A stretch of DNA of 35,907 nt, taken from positions 1 to 35,907 of the forward strand of contig JAPOXK010000011.1 of the NCBI GenBank assembly GCA_026707145.1, read 5' to 3'. Below are positions 8,992 through 19,328 of this stretch, in pieces; within the stretch, counting starts at the first letter, position 1, and each line of letters begins with the position of its first letter. Source of the stretch: Chloroflexota bacterium. Its GTDB lineage: Bacteria; Chloroflexota; Dehalococcoidia; Bin125. Under the pieces are notes generated by a model. The model saw nothing but the letters and a program-made list of their open reading frames with translations. It was not told where the DNA came from and made no database searches. A program made the position numbers and the translations under genes.

Positions 8992-9618
8992 ATGGCACGG
9001 TACAACGGTCCCGTTTGTCGCCTCTGTCGCCGGAACGGAGAGAAGCTGTTCCTCAAGGGCGACCGCTGCTTTACGCCCAAGTGCGCTATCGAGCGGCGGC
9101 CCAACCCGCCGGGGCAGCGCTCTCCCCGCCGCCGCAAGGTCTCCGACCGCGGCCTCCAGCTGCGTGAGAAGCAGAAGGCGCGCCAGACCTACGGCGTCCT
9201 CGAGCGTCAGTTCCGCCGTCTCTATCAGGAAGCCTCGCGCCGCTCCGGCGTCACCGGCGAGAACCTCATGCAGCTCTTGGAGCTGCGGCTCGACAACGTC
9301 GTCTACCGGCTGGGCTTCGCCGAGTCGCGCGCGCAGGCCCGCCAACTGGTTCGGCACCGCCACATCACTGTTAACGGACAGGTCACCAACGTCCCGTCGG
9401 CGGAGCTCAAGCTGGAGGACCGCATTGGGTGGACGGAGCGAGCCCGCAAGACGACCTTCTTCACGATGGTCAAAGAATGGCAGGGCGGGCGCGAGGTCCC
9501 CGCCTGGCTTGCTGTCGATCCGGCGGCGCTGGAAGGCCAGGTCGTCGCCTTGCCCGGTCCCGACGAAATCGACGCGCGCTTCAACGACAGCGCCGTGGTC
9601 GAGTTTTACTCCCGCTAG
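8992..9618 (+). CDS. rpsD: 30S ribosomal protein S4, zinc-binding form
   Basis: S4 is a primary assembly protein of the 30S body and, in many bacteria, the translational repressor of the alpha operon. The N-terminus carries four cysteines (C9, C12, C26, C31) arranged as CRLCRRNGEKLFLKGDRC plus a later Cys, the zinc-binding form found in many bacteria. The S4 RNA-binding domain is seen as ENLMQLLELRLDNVVYRLGF and RQLVRHRHITVNGQ. It has 208 residues, as normal. Confidence 0.97.
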   Translation: MARYNGPVCRLCRRNGEKLFLKGDRCFTPKCAIERRPNPPGQRSPRRRKVSDRGLQLREKQKARQTYGVLERQFRRLYQEASRRSGVTGENLMQLLELRLDNVVYRLGFAESRAQARQLVRHRHITVNGQVTNVPSAELKLEDRIGWTERARKTTFFTMVKEWQGGREVPAWLAVDPAALEGQVVALPGPDEIDARFNDSAVVEFYSR

Positions 9619-9639
9619 CCTAGTGAGAGGAGCCACCTG

Positions 9640-10758
9640 GTGGTGATTTCGGAGCAAGAGCTCCCGCGCCTTGAGATCGAGGAATCGAGCGACACGTATG
9701 CGCGCGTCGTCGCTGAGCCCTTTTCCCGTGGCTTCGGCACCACGCTTGGCAACGCGTTGCGGCGCGTTCTCCTGAGCTCGCTTCCCGGCGCCGCCATCAT
9801 CTCCGTCCGCATCGACCAAGTGCAGCACGAATTCTCGACCATCGCCCACATGAAGGAGGACACCACCGAGCTCCTCCTCAACATCCGTGGGATCCGCCTG
9901 CGCGCTCTCTCGGACCGCCCGGCCAAGCTCTTCCTGGACGTCTCCGGCGAACGCACGGTGACCGCCGGCGATCTGGAGGTCCCGGGCGACTACGAGATCG
10001 TGAATCCGGATCACTACCTCGCCACGCTGGACGCACCGGACGGGGTGCTGACGGCCACGTTCGATATCGCGCAAGGCACGGGCTACGTGCCCGCCGTCGA
10101 GAGCGACGGCCTCCCCATTGGCGTCATCCCCTTAGATGCGATTTTCACCCCGGTGTCCAAGGTCAACTACATCGTCCAGCCGACGCGCGTCGGCCAGCAG
10201 AGCGACTTTGATCGCCTGCTTCTCGAAGTCTGGACGGACGGCACGCTCAGCGGCACGGACGCGATACGTCAGGCCGCTGAGATCCTCCAGCGTGAGATGA
10301 GCCTGTTCGTGCACCTCGGTGCGCCGCCGCGCAGCGTCGAGAGTACCGTCGCCGACACGCTGGGCCTGCCGCCCGAGCGCTACAACACCTCGATCGAAGA
10401 CCTGAGCCTTTCCGTGCGCGCCTACAACTGCCTCAAGCGCAGCGGCCTCATGACGGTGGGCGAGATCCTGGAGAAAAGCGACGAAGAGCTGCTCGCCCTC
10501 CGCAACTTCGGCGATAAATCGTTCTACGAGTTGATGGATCGCCTGCGCGAGCTCGGCTTTGTGTCGGAAGACGATCCCCGTGGCCGGCGGCCCGAGATCG
10601 CCGGCACCCCCCTCGATCCCTACTTCTCGGTGGACCATGTGTCCTCCTTTGAGGAAAGCGAGGACGAGGAGAATGAAGAGATCAGCTCTCTCGGTACTGC
10701 CTTGTTGGATGCGCTTCGCGAGGCTGGCCAAGACGCCGAGTCCATCTCCAACAACTAG
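9640..10758 (+). CDS. rpoA: RNA polymerase alpha subunit with acidic C-terminal tail
   Basis: Alpha assembles RNA polymerase through its N-terminal domain and binds UP elements and activators through its C-terminal domain. The NTD (about 1-232) shows SRGFGTTLGNALRRVLLSS and HEFSTIAHMKED. The CTD (about 248-308) shows the helix-hairpin pattern LSVRAYNCLKRSGLMTVGEI and LLALRNFGDKSFYELMDRL. Residues 309-372 are an acidic extension (EESEDEENEE) beyond the usual end at 310-320. The start is GTG at 9640, or the next GTG at 9643, after a GAGAGGAG site. Confidence 0.97.
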   Translation: MVISEQELPRLEIEESSDTYARVVAEPFSRGFGTTLGNALRRVLLSSLPGAAIISVRIDQVQHEFSTIAHMKEDTTELLLNIRGIRLRALSDRPAKLFLDVSGERTVTAGDLEVPGDYEIVNPDHYLATLDAPDGVLTATFDIAQGTGYVPAVESDGLPIGVIPLDAIFTPVSKVNYIVQPTRVGQQSDFDRLLLEVWTDGTLSGTDAIRQAAEILQREMSLFVHLGAPPRSVESTVADTLGLPPERYNTSIEDLSLSVRAYNCLKRSGLMTVGEILEKSDEELLALRNFGDKSFYELMDRLRELGFVSEDDPRGRRPEIAGTPLDPYFSVDHVSSFEESEDEENEEISSLGTALLDALREAGQDAESISNN

Positions 10759-10789
10759 CCGGCCGCCACGGGAGAAGTAGGAGCCTGCG

Positions 10790-11416
10790 ATGCGACACCG
10801 CAAATCCGGCCGCGCCCTCGGCCGTACCGCTGCGCATCGGAAAGCGCTGACACGGAATCAGGTGACCGACCTAATCCGCTACGGGCGCCTGGTCACCACG
10901 GAGGCCAAGGCCAAGGAGCTCCGCTCGGCGGCCGAGCGCGCGATTACGCTGGGAAAACGCGGCGACCTCCATGCCCGTCGCCAGGCCGGCGCGCTCATGA
11001 CGGACCGGCGCGTTCTTCGTCATCTGTTCGAGACGCTCGGACCGACCTACCGGGAGCGTCGTGGCGGCTACACGCGTATTACCAAGCTCGGCCCTCGTCT
11101 CGGAGACGGTGCCGAGATGGCGCAGATTGAGCTGGTGGCGGAGATCGGGCTCGACGATCAGGCTGCTGAAACGGCGGTCGCCGACGCGGCGCCGGCACCC
11201 AGCCGGGACAGTACCGTCTCCACCGCCGCCCCGGCGGAAGACGCCGAGGTTGTGCCGGAGCCGGTGGACGAGCAGCCCTCGGACGAGGAGGACGTGGCCG
11301 GCGCTGCCGAGTTGGAGGAGACTGCTGCGCCGCCGCGCCTCGCAGAAGTCTCTATCGAAGACGATGCACCCGCCGACGAGGATCCGGCCGAGGCTCCCGA
11401 CGACGAGAAGGTCTAA
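10790..11416 (+). CDS. rplQ: 50S ribosomal protein L17 with long acidic extension
   Basis: L17 lies on the 50S solvent side near the tunnel exit. The core (residues 1-118) matches the family: [38 protein letters not shown], and [20 protein letters not shown], then [12 protein letters not shown]. Residues 120-208 form an Ala/Glu/Asp/Pro-rich, probably disordered tail, strongly acidic. Usual length is 115-130. The ATG at 10790 follows a GTAGGAG site. It is last in the alpha-operon set, 6 bp before truA. Confidence 0.96.
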   Translation: MRHRKSGRALGRTAAHRKALTRNQVTDLIRYGRLVTTEAKAKELRSAAERAITLGKRGDLHARRQAGALMTDRRVLRHLFETLGPTYRERRGGYTRITKLGPRLGDGAEMAQIELVAEIGLDDQAAETAVADAAPAPSRDSTVSTAAPAEDAEVVPEPVDEQPSDEEDVAGAAELEETAAPPRLAEVSIEDDAPADEDPAEAPDDEKV

Positions 11417-11422
11417 CTTGCC

Positions 11423-12241
11423 GTGGCCGGCGTGGCCCGGCGGATCGCGCTCTTGCTCCAATATCACGGCGGCGGCTTCGCCGGCTCACAGCGCCAGGCC
11501 GGCCAACCCTCCGTTCAGGAAGCGCTTGAGGAGGCGGTCGCCGCGCTGACGGGCGCGCGCACCCGCTGCGACTTCGCCGGGCGCACGGATGCCGGCGTGC
11601 ACGCGCTCGAGCAGGTCGCCGCGTTCACCAGCACCGCAGACATCCCCGCTGCCCGCTGGATCCGCGGCCTGAATCATTTCCTGCCCGCCGATGTCGCGGT
11701 CCAAGCGGCACGGGAGGTCCCCGCGGATTTCGATCCCCGCCGCGCCGCCCTCGACCGCACCTACCACTACCGGGTGCGTCTGGCCGCCCAGCGGCAGCCG
11801 CTTTGGGAGCGCGCTGCTTGGGTTCTCTCGGGGCCGTTCGATCTCGACGCCATGCGCCGCGCTCTCATGACCCTCGAAGGCGAGCATGAATTTGCGGCCT
11901 TTGCCGGGCGCACTGATGGCGCTGGCACAGTCCGCACCTTGCAGAAAGCTTGCCTGCACGCCACCGTTAACGGGCTGGAGTTCAGGTTTCAAGCTCCGAG
12001 TTTTCTGCCCCACCAGGTGCGGCATATGGTTGGGCAGGTGATAGCCGTCGGTCGGGGAAGCGTTTGTCCCGGCATCGTCGAGGAGTTGCTCGCGCGACCC
12101 CGCACCGGTGCCGCCGGGCCCGTGGCGCCGCCCCAAGGGTTGTATCTTGTGCGGGTTCGCTACGAGTTGGCGGCCTTGCAAGGTTGGGAGACGTTCGCGG
12201 GATGGGAAGAGCATGAAGACGTTCGTTGGACGGCAGACTGA
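11423..12241 (+). CDS. truA: tRNA pseudouridine(38-40) synthase TruA
   Basis: TruA converts U38-U40 in the anticodon stem-loop of many tRNAs to pseudouridine. The catalytic Asp lies in FAGRTDAGVHALEQVAAF. Other family blocks are the N-terminal LLLQYHGGGFAGSQRQ, LDRTYHYRV, EHEFAAFAG, and SFLPHQVRHMVGQVI near the end. The position usually aromatic in GWQ/GFQ is Ser here (GSQRQ). The length of 272 is close to the family's. The start is GTG at 11423. The end overlaps rplM by 29 bp. The truA-rplM-rpsI order after rplQ is widely conserved. Confidence 0.95.
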   Translation: MAGVARRIALLLQYHGGGFAGSQRQAGQPSVQEALEEAVAALTGARTRCDFAGRTDAGVHALEQVAAFTSTADIPAARWIRGLNHFLPADVAVQAAREVPADFDPRRAALDRTYHYRVRLAAQRQPLWERAAWVLSGPFDLDAMRRALMTLEGEHEFAAFAGRTDGAGTVRTLQKACLHATVNGLEFRFQAPSFLPHQVRHMVGQVIAVGRGSVCPGIVEELLARPRTGAAGPVAPPQGLYLVRVRYELAALQGWETFAGWEEHEDVRWTAD

Positions 12242-12674
12242 TGTCGAGCGCCGCTGGCACGTTATCGACGCCGCGGGCCGCCCGCTCGGCCGCGTCGCCA
12301 CCGAGGTGGCGACGCTCCTGCGCGGTAAGCACAAGCCCACCTTCTCGCCCTTTGCGGATGTCGGCGACTACGTGGTGGTGATCAACGCGGATCGTGTCGA
12401 GGTGACGGGGCGGAAGCGCGAGAGCAAGCTGTATCACTCGCACTCGGGATATCCCGGCGGCCTCCATCGGGTCAGCCTCGGCCAACTGCTCGCATCGCGG
12501 CCCGAGCGCGTGATCGAGAAAGCCGTACGCGGTATGCTTCCGAAGTCGCGGCTCGGACGTAAACAGTTCACCCATCTGCGCGTCTATCGCGGTGCCGATC
12601 ACCCGCATGGGGGTCAGGTCGCCGCCGCTCGGCAAGCCGGTAGTCCGGCCCAGGCCTCGGGAGACACGGCATGA
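12213..12674 (+). CDS. rplM: 50S ribosomal protein L13
   Basis: L13 is an early assembly protein of the 50S subunit. The ATG at 12213 (MKTFVGRQTDVERRWHVIDA) gives 153 residues and is preceded by GGGAAGA; an ATG further upstream inside truA is rejected because it adds unrelated sequence. Conserved blocks are GRPLGRVATEVATLLRGKHK, DVGDYVVVINADRVEVTGRK, and AVRGMLPKSRLGRKQ, then LRVYRGADHPH. A short Ala/Ser tail follows. The stop overlaps the rpsI ATG (ATGA). Confidence 0.95.
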   Translation: MKTFVGRQTDVERRWHVIDAAGRPLGRVATEVATLLRGKHKPTFSPFADVGDYVVVINADRVEVTGRKRESKLYHSHSGYPGGLHRVSLGQLLASRPERVIEKAVRGMLPKSRLGRKQFTHLRVYRGADHPHGGQVAAARQAGSPAQASGDTA

Positions 12675-13081
12675 TCGCAACACCCACCGGTGGTCCGACC
12701 TACTATTACGGTACCGGCCGCCGCAAGAGCGCCATCGCGCGCGTGCGGCTCTACCCGGGTCAAGGTGCTCTGGTTGTGAACGGCAAGCCGGCGGAAGAGC
12801 TTTTCACGCGCGAGCGCCATCGCAAGCTCTTGGACAAGCCCTTCACCGTGACCGGAACGCATGGGAAGTTCAGCGCGCAGATCAAGTGCACGGGGGGCGG
12901 CGTCTCGGGCTGGGCCGGCGCCATTCAGCATGGGATCGCGCGCGCGCTCATCAGCGCGGGTCCCACCTACCGTCCCGCGCTGAAGCGCGCCGGACTGCTC
13001 ACGCGTGATGCGCGCGTGAAAGAGCGCAAAAAGTACGGGCTCAAGCGCGCCCGCAAGGCGCCGCAGTACACCAAGCGCTAG
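12671..13081 (+). CDS. rpsI: 30S ribosomal protein S9
   Basis: S9 lies in the 30S head and its C-terminal tail reaches the P-site tRNA. The signature YGTGRRKSAIARVRL is near the N-terminus, followed by GGGVSGWAGAIQHGIARALI and the conserved basic end DARVKERKKYGLKRARKA with the terminal YTKR. It has 136 residues, normal size. It is the last gene of the ribosomal run. The next gene (metK) converges on it with a 21-bp gap that holds no obvious terminator. Confidence 0.97.
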   Translation: MIATPTGGPTYYYGTGRRKSAIARVRLYPGQGALVVNGKPAEELFTRERHRKLLDKPFTVTGTHGKFSAQIKCTGGGVSGWAGAIQHGIARALISAGPTYRPALKRAGLLTRDARVKERKKYGLKRARKAPQYTKR

Positions 13082-13102
13082 GGATCGCCGCGGGCGAGCG
13101 GG

Positions 13103-14314
<1,212 letters not shown>

Positions 14315-14336
14315 GATCGTCTCCCTGTGCCGCTGC

Positions 14337-16514
<2,178 letters not shown>

Positions 16515-16518
<4 letters not shown>

Positions 16519-17396
16519 GATAGATACCCGCCGATAATCGGGGTGAGATCCCGCTTGGTCTGCTCCGGAATCCGCTCCCGCTCCGTGACGATCGCCGCCG
16601 CCAACGCCCCCCGGGCCGTGCTGCGCCAGCCGGCGGGGAGCCCGGCGATCACGTCCGCCACGATCTGCTGGGCGCTCTCGACGTTGGCGAGGAGGTTGCG
16701 GACCACCATGTCGGCGCTCACGTCCTCTTCTCCTTCACGCCAGACGTCGTAGTCGGTCGCGGTCGCGAGCATGGCGTAGGCGATCTCGGCCTCGCGCGCC
16801 AGTTTCGCCTCGGGGATCACCGTCATCCCGATGATGGACGCGCCCCACGACCGGTACAGGTGGGACTCCGCGCGCGTCGAGAATAGCGGACCCTCAATGC
16901 ACACGTAGCAGCCCCCGCGATGCAGGCGTTGGCCCCGCGCCTCCCCGCCCGCCGCCAGCCGCTCGCTGAGATCGGGGCAGAACGGATCGGCGAAGCCCAC
17001 GTGCGCTACGATCCCGTTGCCGAAGAAGCTCGTCGGCCGCGTGTGCCGTGTACGGTCGATGATCTGATCCGGGACCACCATATCTCTTGGAGCAATCGCC
17101 TCTTGCAGCGATCCCACCGCGCTCACCGCGATGATCCCCTCCACCCCCAGCGACTTCAGCGCCCACAGGTTGGCCCGCGCGGGGATCTCTTGCGGGAGCA
17201 GCCGGTGCCCGCGTCCGTGCCGGGGCAAGAACGCCACGCGCTCCCCGTGGAGGGTGCCAATGACGATGGCGTCGCTCGGCTGGCCGAACGGCGTCTCGGG
17301 ATGCCATTCCTCCCGCTGCGTCAGATCCGCCATGTCGTAAAAGCCCGAGCCGCCGATCACCGCCAGACGCGCGGCAGGGACGGCGCCGCTAGACAT
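16515..17396 (-). CDS. mtnP: S-methyl-5'-thioadenosine phosphorylase
   Basis: MtnP splits methylthioadenosine with phosphate into adenine and 5-methylthioribose-1-phosphate, the first step of methionine salvage in this type of pathway. Blocks visible are LAVIGGSGFYDM, AFLPRHGRGHRLLPQEIPARAN, GIIAVSAVGSLQEAIAPRD, YVCIEGPLFSTRAE, GMTVIPEAKLAREAEI, and TATDYDVW, the last typical of methylthioadenosine rather than plain nucleoside phosphorylases. The ATG at 17396 overlaps the mtnA stop by 8 bp. An in-frame start at 17435 would add sequence unrelated to the family. Length is 293. Confidence 0.94.
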
Positions 17397-18462
17397 GCAA
17401 CGTCCTCTCCCGCGCGGCGGCGCGCAGGGACGCACGATAGGGCGCTCGGTGCAGACCGCGCTCCGTCACGATCGCGTGCACCAGTCTGGCCGGGGTGACA
17501 TCAAAGGCGGGATTCTCCACGGACACCTCGGCCGGTGCCGTGCGGATGCCGGCGAAGCACGTCACTTCCGCGGCGCCGCGCTGCTCGATCGGGATCGCGG
17601 CGCCGCTTGGCGTGTCGAGGTCCACCGTGCTCCAGGGCGCCGCAACGTGGAACGGCACGCCGTGCGCTTCCGCCATCAGGGCGAGCCCGTACGTTCCCAC
17701 CTTATTCGCGACATCCCCGTTCGCCGCAATGCGGTCCGCACCGACGATCACCGCGGCCAGTTCCCTCCGCGCGAACAGACTCGCGGCCGCCGCGTCACTG
17801 AGAAGCTTCACACGGAACCCCTCCTGCAACAACTCCCAGGTCGTGAGGCGGGCGCCTTGGAGCAGGGGACGGCTTTCGCTCACGAACACGGTGTGCGACT
17901 TGCCGCGGCTGCGGGCCGCGCGCAACACCCCCAGTGCCGTACCGTATCCGCCCGTCGCCAGCGCGCCGGCGTTGCAATGCGTTAGGACGCCACCGCGATC
18001 CGGCAGCAGGTCTGCGCCCAGCTCGCCGATGCGGTGATTGGCCGCCACGTCCTCCGCGTGAATCGCCTCCGCCTCCGCCAGCGCCGCGCGTCGCAGGACT
18101 TCCCCGCTGCGCGCCTCCTGCGTGGCGCGCAGCGTCCGCTCGATCGCCCACGCCAGGTTCACCGCCGTCGGCCGCGTGGCTCGGAGCTGGGCCGCCGTCT
18201 CCGCCAGCCGCCGCCGCAGCGCGGCGGGGTCGTCCGGTCCCGTCCAGGCGGCGGCGGCCAGCGCGTAGGCCGCGGCGATGCCGATGGCCGGCGCGCCCCG
18301 TACCTGTAGCGTCCGGATCGCTTCCGCGATCGTGCCGGGGTCGTTGGTCTCGATGAACCGTACCGCGCCGGGCAGCGCGGTCTGATCGAGAAAGCGCACC
18401 CGGCCGGCCCGCCACTCGATGGTCGGCGGCAATCCCTCTGCGGAGATCTCCTCGGTTGGCAA
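17389..18462 (-). CDS. mtnA: S-methyl-5-thioribose-1-phosphate isomerase
   Basis: MtnA isomerises methylthioribose-1-phosphate, the product of MtnP, to methylthioribulose-1-phosphate. Family blocks are PTIEWRAGRVRFLDQTALPG, VRGAPAIGIAAAYALA, LTHCNAGALATGGYGTALGV (catalytic Cys), ESRPLLQGARLT, and VGADRIAANGDVANKVGTYG (catalytic Asp). The open frame extends to a GTG at 18543, but that codon lies inside the SAM riboswitch and cannot be the start. Two TTG codons, at 18462 (used here, 357 residues) and 18432 (347 residues), remain; both fit the family length and neither has an ideal ribosome-binding site. The start is thus uncertain; the rest is secure. Confidence 0.93.
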   Translation of the reverse strand: MPTEEISAEGLPPTIEWRAGRVRFLDQTALPGAVRFIETNDPGTIAEAIRTLQVRGAPAIGIAAAYALAAAAWTGPDDPAALRRRLAETAAQLRATRPTAVNLAWAIERTLRATQEARSGEVLRRAALAEAEAIHAEDVAANHRIGELGADLLPDRGGVLTHCNAGALATGGYGTALGVLRAARSRGKSHTVFVSESRPLLQGARLTTWELLQEGFRVKLLSDAAAASLFARRELAAVIVGADRIAANGDVANKVGTYGLALMAEAHGVPFHVAAPWSTVDLDTPSGAAIPIEQRGAAEVTCFAGIRTAPAEVSVENPAFDVTPARLVHAIVTERGLHRAPYRASLRAAARERTLHV

Positions 18463-18478
18463 TGAATTCAGGCACTCC

Positions 18479-18506
18479 GCGGTGGCCGGGAATGCCCGCG
18501 CACCGC
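18479..18506 (-). promoter_or_regulatory. hairpin just after the SAM riboswitch (possible expression platform)
   Basis: On the minus strand GCGGTG pairs with CACCGC and, after a 2x2 internal loop, CGGG pairs with CCCG around a CATT loop. Its first two bases are the last two of the riboswitch P1 stem, so the two structures compete at that edge. No run of U follows, so it is not a normal intrinsic terminator. A role in translational or Rho-linked control is inference. Confidence 0.45.
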
Positions 18507-18618
18507 TTTCATCCTCAGACGTCGAGTCTGCCGGACTTGGCACCGTGCCGGCCTGGCGGCGGCCGGTCGGTTGCCGGGCTTCGTTGGGCCGGTTCCCTCC
18601 ACCACTCGCGATGAAAGC
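18505..18618 (-). ncRNA. SAM-I (S-box) riboswitch
   Basis: Read on the minus strand, this 114-nt segment matches the S-box aptamer in order. The P1 stem is a perfect 9 bp, GCTTTCATC (18610-18618) with GATGAAAGC (18505-18513). P2 with kink-turn follows as GTGGTGGAGGGA, then CGGCCC, ACGAAGCCCGGCAACC, a P3 stem CCGGCC/GGCCGG, the GGTGCCAAGTCC segment that contacts the ligand, and P4 AGACTCGACGTCT. A promoter lies just upstream. It precedes mtnA-mtnP-GNAT-ahcY-metK, genes of SAM synthesis and recycling, as expected for this class. High SAM would be expected to lower expression. Confidence 0.93.
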
Positions 18619-18638
18619 CGCGATCGATCGTTGCTGCG

Positions 18639-18667
18639 ACCGTATGGCCGCTTCCGGCAGCCGTCAA
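18639..18667 (-). promoter_or_regulatory. sigma-70-type promoter for the riboswitch operon
   Basis: On the minus strand TTGACG (18662-18667) and TACGGT (18639-18644) are spaced by exactly 17 bp. Transcription would start near 18632, about 14 nt before the riboswitch P1 stem, leaving the aptamer at the very 5' end of the RNA. It lies in the 77-bp gap after apt. Confidence 0.65.
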
Positions 18668-18695
18668 GCGGCTCCCGCCGCCGGCCGGAAAGCTG

Positions 18696-19226
18696 CTAGG
18701 AGTCCTCGTCGTATCGCAGGAGCACGTCCAGATGGTAGTGCGGCAGCCGTGCCCGCCCCTGAAGCGCGCCCAGCTCGATCAGAAAGGCCAGCGCGTGCAC
18801 CTCCGCCCCCGTCAGCTCCACCAGCTTGCAGGCCGCCAAGGCCGTGCCGCCCGTGGCGAGCAGATCGTCGACGATCACGACGCGCTGGCCGGTTCGCAGC
18901 GCGTCCTGGTGGATCTCCAGGACGCTCGTCCCGTACTCCAGCGCGTACTCTTCGACGTGCCGCGGGGCCGGAAGCTTGCCCGGCTTCCGCACGGGCACGA
19001 AGCCGATCCCCAGCCGCTCCGCCAGCGGCGCGCCGAAGATGAACCCGCGCGACTCGATACCGACCACCGCATCCAGCCGCGCCTCGCCGTAGGTCGCGGC
19101 CAGCCAGTCCAGCACCGTGCGCAGCGCGGCCGCGTCCGCGAGCAGCGGCGTGATGTCCCGGAACAGGATCCCCGGCTGGGGGAAGTCCGGTACGTCGCGG
19201 ATCAAGGCCTTGAGTTCGTCGTGCAT
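18696..19226 (-). CDS. apt: adenine phosphoribosyltransferase
   Basis: Apt joins adenine to PRPP to give AMP. The 176-residue product shows [55 protein letters not shown], and the PRPP-binding motif [14 protein letters not shown]. It lies upstream of the methionine-salvage operon on the same strand. Its product pathway consumes the adenine released by MtnP, so the two are functionally linked, but the internal promoter and riboswitch sit after apt and would not control it. The ATG at 19226 has GCGAGG immediately before it, closer than usual for a ribosome-binding site. Confidence 0.96.
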   Translation of the reverse strand: MHDELKALIRDVPDFPQPGILFRDITPLLADAAALRTVLDWLAATYGEARLDAVVGIESRGFIFGAPLAERLGIGFVPVRKPGKLPAPRHVEEYALEYGTSVLEIHQDALRTGQRVVIVDDLLATGGTALAACKLVELTGAEVHALAFLIELGALQGRARLPHYHLDVLLRYDEDS

Positions 19227-19262
19227 CCTCGCCCCGGACCGGCCAGGCCCGCGACAGGCTAT

Positions 19263-19299
19263 GGACGCCGATCCGGCCCGTCAATTGGCGTCCGGGCCG
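19263..19299 (+). promoter_or_regulatory. two mutually exclusive inverted repeats in the apt/lipoprotein divergent region
   Basis: GGACGCC (19263-19269) can pair with GGCGTCC (19287-19293). CGGCCCG (19274-19280) can pair with CGGGCCG (19293-19299). The arms interleave, so the two stems compete or form a pseudoknot. It lies in the 102-bp gap between the divergent starts of apt and the lipoprotein gene. Function is unknown; GC-rich sequence makes chance pairing quite possible. Confidence 0.35.
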
Positions 19300-19328
19300 C
19301 TTGTGGAGGAGGGCGATAAGATGACGGG

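Noticed and set aside
13082-13102. Terminator between rpsI and metK
   Set aside because: Only a 4-bp stem can be drawn and there is no U-run.
18463-18543. Extended mtnA start at the GTG 18543
   Set aside because: That codon lies within the ligand-binding core of the SAM-I riboswitch, so the added 27 residues would be translated from the aptamer.
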